Of a stretch of DNA of 64,000 nucleotides, positions 24,301 through 33,300 are shown piece after piece. This stretch comes from Epiperipatus broadwayi (Eukaryota; Onychophora; Udeonychophora; Euonychophora; Peripatidae). How positions within the stretch are numbered: position 1 is the first letter of the stretch; each line of letters begins with the position of its first letter. The stretch covers positions 60,001-124,000 of the forward strand of contig JAQFVV010012423.1 in the NCBI GenBank assembly GCA_028023455.1. Reading direction: 5' to 3'. A model generated the notes under the pieces. It was not told the origin of the DNA. It ran no database searches and worked only from the letters and a program-made list of their open reading frames with translations. The translations under genes and the position numbers were made by a program.

Positions 24301-27300
24301 ATATGCTGCAAATAGTCAGTCTAATATCACACTTCAATTTTTTTTGTTTTTGTTTGTGACCATGAAAAATCTTGTAACTTCAATTAGATTACATAAGAAT
24401 ATTACAAATTTATTTAAATGCACATTGCTTGAGGCTACAGCCTTAATGAATATTATAAGAATATTACATGGAAACAAAAAAACATTATTGAAAGGGAAAA
24501 ATTAAAGAAGCAAGTCTTATAAATCAATTTCAAGATACTATAATAAGTAGACATTGTTAATACTGATATACATGGTTTTTGGAAATTGTGTGAAATTTGT
24601 TTTATGTCCACATAAGTTTATTTAAGAATGATTATTCCCTAAGTAATTGAAAATATATATATATGTATTTTTTGCTGTTATTATAATTTAAAACATATAT
24701 ACACCCAGGTCTTCTTTTATGCAGATTTATTTAATGCGATTTTGAAGTTATGTGATTCATGTTTCTTCTTAATATCTTTGTATGCGGTTTTCTTTTATGC
24801 AATAAAAATTATTAGATCAGAAGTCAAGCTCCGATAATGCGCTATTACATACTTTAAATATTATAAATTTTGCGCACTCACACGTCGCCCATTATCGGAG
24901 TTCGACTTTCATCTAATAATTTCAATATTTTCATCGCTTTATAATAGTACTGTAATAGATTTTATGCAATAAAGAATTTCATAATTCACTTAAAATCGGG
25001 ATTTCCCCATTTTACATACACGTTAAATTTTACGTTGTTAAAAGATTATAATGTAAATCTGTTCAAACGTTATAGATGCCTATACTATGTATATTGTTGT
25101 TTTTGCATTTTAAATCACATTCTATTTTTGCTTTTTAAAAAAAGAATACATAATCAATTAATCATTTAGTGTCCGCAAGTTTATTTTTAAAAGGTGCGTA
25201 ACAGTGGTGGCCACAATTAAATTTGACAATTAAAAATTAAAATCTGATTATTGTAATTAACAATTTAAAAATTATGTAATGTAATCTGAAATGAAAGTGA
25301 TGTGACACAATGAAATTTGATTTTTAAACGGAATTGAAAACTAAAAAATTAAAGTCAAAAATAAGAATTTAATTTTTAATTATTAGTTTTAATTAAATTT
25401 TGCCCAACAGTGGTAAGTATCTTTTTATTATCATAAGTCTAAGTTCTTATTTTTATTTTAAACTTTTAGTTTACCCTAATGGAGAGGAAAAAACATCCAA
25501 GAAAAGGAATTTCTTTGGAAACAAAAATTTCAATTTTAGATCGTTTAGTGACAGGGGAAGGATCAACAGTGATTGGAAAACATTTTAGTTTGGATGAGTC
25601 CCTATAAAAGCAATTAAAAAAATGAAGTTGGCGCTAGTTGTATTTCCTCTTGTTTAAGGAGTAGCTACAGTACATCACATCACATCGACAAATCTGATGT
25701 CTTACTAGTTTACAAACGAACTTAATATCGTCAAATAGCAATAATGATTAAAATACTGTACAGGTATGAAAAAATGTAAAATACTGTAAATTACACATAA
25801 AAATATATTGTTTTTAATAAAATTAAATACTGTAGTTCAGGGGTGGGCAATTATTTTGGCTCAGGGGCCACAGGTTGGCGAGGGCTGTGTCAGGGGCCAC
25901 TTTGCGGAATCGAAGGTTAGCGGAGGGCCGCACCTTTTTTTCATGACACAATAAACACACTGATTCATTCCCTGTATTACCAAAGAAATATTTGTTTGTC
26001 CATTCTTCATTAAACACACGACATTCATCACCGATTTTACATTTTTTCGGAGGGTTCATGGTTTCACTAAAGTTGGAAATGTATATATTTGCTAATGCAA
26101 AGACAAAATTTAAATTAACCAGATCAAATGGAAAAGCACTGCACATTGTATCTACACTGCACATGTGTAATGACGTGGCCATCCTAGTGGAAAATATGAG
26201 ATGAATCTTAGGTCATGCATGGAAAGGAAATCTCAGTTCAAGATGAATTTTTCTGATTGTCTTGGTGGGCCGCATAAAAACTCTTAGCGGGCCCACCCCT
26301 GCTGTAGTTAATAAAAAAAAGGAAAAAAAGTTTGTCTTGTATCAATTTTTTTCAAATTTGAAATTTTTTATTAGACATATTTTATTTCCTTATCTTTTTT
26401 ATACGGATTTGTCTGATTTTTGAAAATTACAGTACATATCCCCATTTTTCAAGGTTAAGTCTATTTTTGTGCGTGTTTTCTGAGGAACCTATCTATCGCA
26501 TAAAATGAGACCCAGGTATATATATCATTATATGAATCTAATGCATGTTAATATTTTAGGCAAAGATTGCGGGGTTTTTTTTTTTAAGAAACTGAAGCCA
26601 ATTGATAGCATATCTAAAATATAGAATAAAATTTTAAAATAGTATTCTATTATATTATGTTCCAACTAGAAACAAAAATTCTTTAGAAAAGGTTGCCAAT
26701 GTTACATCATCAACGATTCTAAATGTCATAACCAAACAATTTCAGTTGCAAAAATGAAAATCATGTTTATTTGATAGAAAACAACTGATGCTTAACCAAT
26801 TATGAAAATGATTTAAGTAAAGATTTTATACACGATTTATGAGTGATAATATTTACACTTCAATTTTATTTTTAGAGAAAGAGGAAAGATGTTTTTATTT
26901 TCAAAATCAATGTATTCAAATTAAATGTGATACTATTGACATATGACTGTGGGAACATGAATATATTAAGTAAAATAAAATGGAATATTTTTTTGTTTGT
27001 TTCTGAATTAGTTATATTATTAATAAATACCAACTGATAAATGTTAGTTCAGTACGAAATGCATCTTGGAGTCATTTGCCTTTATGTTGTATCTTTATTC
27101 TTACATTGTCAAAAGAATGTGTGCTGGTGTGATGGTTATTTTATTTATGTTTGAGAATTATTGGATGTTCATGGTACATGTATACACATGCTTTTATATA
27201 TGTTTGTATTACACATAATTATTCATTCAATTTTAATTTTTTTTTTTATATGTATTCTAAACAAATCATAATTGTATAAATAATGTAATTTTCTAAAATA

Positions 27301-30300
27301 AATTAAGTAGTATATTTAGGGTAACTAATAGACCAAAAATTTGCTTAATTCCCTTCTAAAAATTTATCTTTGAATCTAAATATTTTAAACGTTTTGCATT
27401 TTAGACCTTCTTTATCTTTTAACTCCAGTTTTTCTGAAGAAAGTCAGTCTTGTGCCTGAAATATTGACAATGTGCAACACATCGAGACAAATATTTTTTC
27501 TGTATTTCATTATTTTTTTATTTATATATGTACATATTATAAATATATATATATTATTTTATAAATTTTTTTTTAGTGCAATAAATTTAATGTTAAAAGA
27601 AAACCAAATAAATGAGGTAAGTTAATGAATTACCTTTCACCATTTTTTATTTTTGCACATACACATAAACAAGAGATAACATTTCTAATAATGTATGACT
27701 ATTACAGTTTAAATTTCTTTCATTTAATGTAGCAATTTTATAAATGTTTGTTTTTGCATTTATTATATATATTAATACTAAAAATCTCAAACACAATTGA
27801 TCAACATAGTGCTGTATAAATACTTAATTATATATATTAATGTGATATTAATAAAGCATTATTTCAATTTTCTTAATAACAATACTGGAAATAATAAAAA
27901 AGGATTAAATTATGTTCTGATATTAATACTATCTAGATTATTTTTTATTTTAGGTTCGGAGGTTATTTCAGAAAGCTGTTGATACAATACCATTTGCTGT
28001 TTCTTTATGGAAAGATGTGAGTAAATTAAAAAAAAAAAAGTTTGTCTTTTAGATATATGTGTCATTTTCATGCTTCAAATATTTTTTAAAGGTTTAGCAT
28101 ATAATTTCATATTTATGATTGAATACACACATGTTCATATGTGATAATTTTATTACAAATTTATTTAATAGTTTCTCAATAAAAGTATTATTTATATAAA
28201 AATTAAGATTGAGAATGTTTAAAATGTGTGTGTATATAAATGGGAGTGACCCACACAATAGTGTGACAGCTATTTTTGTTAGCATTATTTTTTGAATGTG
28301 CAGCACAGAAATTGAAACATATATCAATGTAACATTTTCCTTTTTTTTATAGATAAAGTCCTAATCCTTTGTAAAGGATATTTGACAGGAAGTTGTTATC
28401 AATTTTATAAGTCTGTGAGAAATTCAGTATTATGTGTGTTCAAAAAAATTAGACTATTGGTGGATATTCAATCATAGCCAAGAAGCAAAGTGAATGTAAA
28501 ACTAATCACCACATAAATCAAAGCATATCTATAATCCATTATATATAAAAGCAATTTTTTGCTAAGTTTCACATGCTGAACATTTGTACTAGATATGCTA
28601 TTTCATCCATTGTTTCCTAATGTAAATGTTACTATGCCATTGAAACGGTGATGTCATAAACATTAGTACTGCACTATGGATGATTGAAACCATGGCATTT
28701 TCTCTGTCAAATAAGTCCTTTACCCCCTTTTTTTTATGTGGTGATTTTTGCATTTGTGAAACATGGTTCTGAAAATATATGATTTGGACAACTGTATCAT
28801 TGGTATTCTCTTGTGTAATCATTATTTTGCGTGGGTTTATCACAATTGTAAGATATTTGAACATTTTGTTTCTAAACAACCTTGCCTTTTTTCCTCAAAA
28901 TATTTGTCATTTTTGATCAGTGCATATGGTTAAATATTAATTTGCAAAACATGGTTAATGTTATGCATCTATCTCCTATGCTCTTATTTATTTTTCTGAT
29001 TTAAATTCTATTGAGGCTCTGTAGTGCATTCTTGTTCACCAAGGTTGCTAATTTTGCTCGGCTTCCCTTAGAATTTAAATGTTAAATAGATTATAATGCA
29101 AATAGTGGTTCTATATCATGATTAATAAACATTAATAGGCATTACCACTATTTTGATTTATCTCTGTAATATATATACTTCTTATATATTACATATGATT
29201 TTTTTTTTGGGGGGGGGGGTGTTTTAATTGATGTTTTTTAATTGTCTTACTAAGTGATATATATTTTTTGTTTGTTTTGTGGATTTAAAATATGTTCTTA
29301 TTTGTCTTATTTAAATTCTATTGAGGCTTTGTAGTCGATTTTTGTTCAACAAGGTCAGTAACCTTCTTTGGTTTTCCTCAGAATTCAAATGTTCCTTAGT
29401 TCCTTCTTTTATGAAATACAAGTAGATCCTAATGCACATAGTGGTATTGCATCATGATATTTAAACATTTTGTAGGTATTACCAGTACATGTAGCTCATC
29501 TTTCTATACATTTACATATAAGAATACTTATACATACTTTTTGTATATTACATAGGAATTTTTTTTGGAAAATGTTTTAATTGATCGTTTTTAGTTGTCT
29601 TTTTGTTTTTGTTTTTGTGGATTTAAAATATTAATTTTACTATAAAATATAGTGAAATTTATTTAATGTTACTCATATAAAGAAAAAAGAAAAAAAAAAG
29701 TTTTAAATGTCTAAATTTTAAAAAAATGTACTTTTTTTTTGCCCCTACCTAAAAGATATATGAAAATTCCCCTTGCTTCTTTTAAAATGAATTTAGAAAA
29801 ATATAAATCTTTATTTATTTTGTTTAATGAGGAATAAAATTGGGAATTTTGTAAATTGACCAATGACTTTCAGTATCATAAGTTGTAATTGTATTATAAA
29901 TTGAAATTGAACAATCAGATAAAATTAAATAACTATATATTAACAAAGTTTAAATTTTTTATTATATATTTTACAAAAATATTGTTGACCCCTAGAATTA
30001 TTAGATAATTTTAATATCAATTTTATTTGATTTATTTATGTCTTTGATTATAGATAGAGATTGTTGATTATTATTGATATTGGTATTATTTAATTGTTGA
30101 CTGGTTTCATGTATTTAAATTTGTAAATCTATCTATCCTTCTAAATAATACATAGTTTCAGTGGAATTCGAAAATTATAATTGACTATTTATTAATCTGC
30201 TTTCATAACAGATTATATTTGCCTGTTTAATGAGATTTAATCTTTTTTATATTAATAATCTGACTCTTTCGTCAAGTGGCAATCTTTAGTATCTATATAA

Positions 30301-33300
30301 ACATATTTGACCATAAAGGTGTATCTCCACCTTTATTGTAAAAAGGAGGTTGCCTTGACTACACATAGAAAAGTTGATTGTTATTGATATTGCTTGTTTA
30401 AGTATTATTGATTGCTTTCATGTATGTATATATCATAGTTTTAAATATGCGATGCTTGTGAAAATATTTAATAAACATCACAAAGGTCATTGAATTGAGA
30501 AGTAATCGTATTATATCCACTGCACACATGAAAGGATTTTTTTTTTCTGTTATTTATTTATTTATTTATTTTTTTGCAATTATTGATTTATTTTACTGAG
30601 TTCAGCATTTTATTTTATTGCTATAGTTATTATCTTTCATTTTCCTACATCTTATAGCTTCATTCACATTATGCAAGTTTTGTTTAAATCATTTTCTCAT
30701 GCTTTTCAGATATTATCTATCTTAAGTTTACTGTATAGAAATATGGGCTGCCTTTTTTTAATACATCGTCTTCAGTATTTTTATTATCATTTTGTTTCAA
30801 CCATATCTTTTCTCAATGTATCTAATTTGCTTTTTTTTTTTTTTTAAATACTTGTCTAAAACTTTATCTTCCAATTATTTTTTTGTACATATTTCTGTAT
30901 ATTTGCTCCATATAGGGGATATTCATTCTTCATTTGCATCCTTCATGTTTCATCCAATTACAATTCTCATGTTTCATAACTTGAAAACTTCTAGGTTTGG
31001 AATAATTTAAAATAAATTATTTTTCAAAGTGCAACCTTAATTTAAAAAATTACATACTAATAACAAATGTTATATATTCATGTGTGTGTGAATAATTTAA
31101 AAATATTTTTGTCAACCTGAAAGTATCAATAGAAAATACCTTTTTTAGGTTTTTTTATATAGTTAACAACAATTCAACTTGCACTTTATCTAGATATTGT
31201 TGTGCTATACTAGCAAAATTATGAGCTGTAGTTACAATTATCAAAAGGAAAAAAAAGTGAATGAAATATTAATATTATTCATCATTTAGAAATACTTGCC
31301 TAAGAAATTGAGGATTTTGAAGTAGTTTTTTGCCATTTATTTGCTAATTTAATATTGAAAAGAAGACACCATTATGGAAGTAATGTAATGATATTTGTGT
31401 ATTACATCCATTGGATGAAAAGCATCATCTCTACACATGGGCATTTGAAGATAATATAATAGAAATTAATAGTTTCTCTACATCAGATGATTAGTTTTAT
31501 CATTTTCAAAACTATTATGGATTTTTAAAAAAGGAGAAATTTAAAATGAAAATGCAAATCTAATGTTAGTGCAATTAAAATTTTCTTGTGTGAACCAAAA
31601 CTTTAGATATAAGAGAGTTCCAAAAAAAATTTTGATGCCATCAAGGCCCTTTTTTTTATTTGCCATTAATAAATGAAGATTAGCAGAAATGTATCAAATG
31701 ATTGCTGATGAATTAAAGTCGGAAATAAGTGATAGGATTGTATATCAAACAAAAGATAAAGTTAATCACTGAATGCTTGTGAGAATTTTTAAATCATATT
31801 AATGCTTTTAGTTTTGTTTAAAAAAGTAATTCTCTGATTAATCTAAGTTGTAATATGAAATAAAAATGTGTGGTAAATGCTACTGAAAAATTATATTTCA
31901 AAAAATGAACTCCCCCTACCACCAGACAATTATTTGTTGTAGTTTTTTTAATGTCAAATCAAGAATGAATCTTAATTTGTACAATTCTGTATCTTTCTGT
32001 AAGAAACATTTTAAAAATATTTTTAGTCATATTTATAATTTGTGTTTATTAATATATTTTAAATGAATTTCTTTGCATTGTTAAATAAAAAATCAATCTG
32101 TTTATGAAATGTCTTACAATAAATAATTGGATTGGTTAATATTCACAGTCTTAAATATTCAAGATGTTTTTCCGTATATACAAAGAGAACCAGTAGGAAA
32201 GTGAACTGACATTTTTGTTATCATATTGTTGAATATTGAAATGGAAGTATGTATTATTTACTATAAGAGCATTTACTAATTAGAAACGATTGTCACATAT
32301 ATGTGCATTAAAGTGCAATATATATATATTTATTAATATGTATTTTATATGAATATATAAAAGTAAATATCAACAGTTATCATTATCCCTATGGAAATTT
32401 ATCTTCCTTTCTTCATAATTTCATTCCTGATGCAAATTTTTTTGGAACCACTGAAATGTGAAAAATGATGACTCCATATACGTATCCACTTCTTCGTTTT
32501 TCATTCTATCCATATTTCACTCCTCGTGCAAATTTTTTTGGAATTAATGAAGACTCCGTGTATATATATATACGCTTCTTTGTTTTTCAGTTTATCTCAT
32601 TAAATTAAGTTCATAACTCTTGTAATATTTTGCTCCTTATAAATTTAGGCCCAAGATACCCCCCCCCCCCCTTTTCCCGGAATCTCAATCAGCTTTTTAA
32701 ATTTTTTTCCCCCTACCAAACAATCATTGTCAGATTTGCATGATATTTCTCTTTTTTTTAATTTACTAGCTTGAGTATATCTGGTTTGCTGCAACTCCTT
32801 AAATGATACATTTTCTTTTGTAGGAAACAATTTTCTGTCATATTGTTTTCATATAACATTTAATTTAGGATTGCTTTCATTTTTGTAATATTCAACAATA
32901 TAAATGATTTATTACTTCCCTGAAATTATATTTTAGTCTGTTCTGATAAATTTTTATTTTATTTTCCTGGATCGCTTTTATATATAAGTTGACAAAGCTT
33001 TAATTTAAGTTTGCTGTACATTTTCATTAATTGGAATGGTTTCATGTGTGTGTGTGTGTGTTTTCTTAAAGATATATTGATACTAGGTAAAAGTATTACA
33101 ATGAGGTGATGATACTTCATCATCATTGGTAATAGTTTAATTCATTATTCTAGCATTTCAATTTTAAAGTTGTGTTAATAGATTTTAATAAGTCATCTAT
33201 TAGGGATGTTATTATATGATTTCTTTAGATCCACAAATATGTTTGTATAAATTAAATAATATATTTAAATTTTTAGTTATAAAGTAAAATGCTTACTAAA

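Larger units (their letters stand above)
24702..26518 (+). mobile_element. Pogo/Tigger-like DNA transposon, copy A, with nested insertions
   Basis: The ends are CACCCAGGTCTTCTTTTATG on the left and, inverted, TACCTGGGTCTCATTTTATG on the right, with TA on both outer sides (24700-24701 and 26519-26520). These have the look of Tigger termini (CAGG....CTCGTTTTAT) and the TA duplication of the Tc1/mariner superfamily. It retains a short start of a transposase (25479-25607). Nested inside are a hairpin MITE (24807-24921), a LINE 3' end (25641-25685) and a hAT element (25838-26301). Copy B at 36853-37893 shares both ends and internal DNA. Confidence 0.82.
18932..27576 (+). other. Intron, 8,645 bp, rich in insertions
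   Basis: GTAAGT donor and TTTTTTTTAG acceptor. It holds a LINE 3' end (20309-20537), an unclassified block (20540-22030), a 210-bp tandem duplication (23563-23990) and the composite Tigger-like element (24702-26518). Bases 18940-20300, 22040-23560, 24000-24700 and 26520-27570 show only AT-rich low-complexity DNA to me. Confidence 0.8.
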
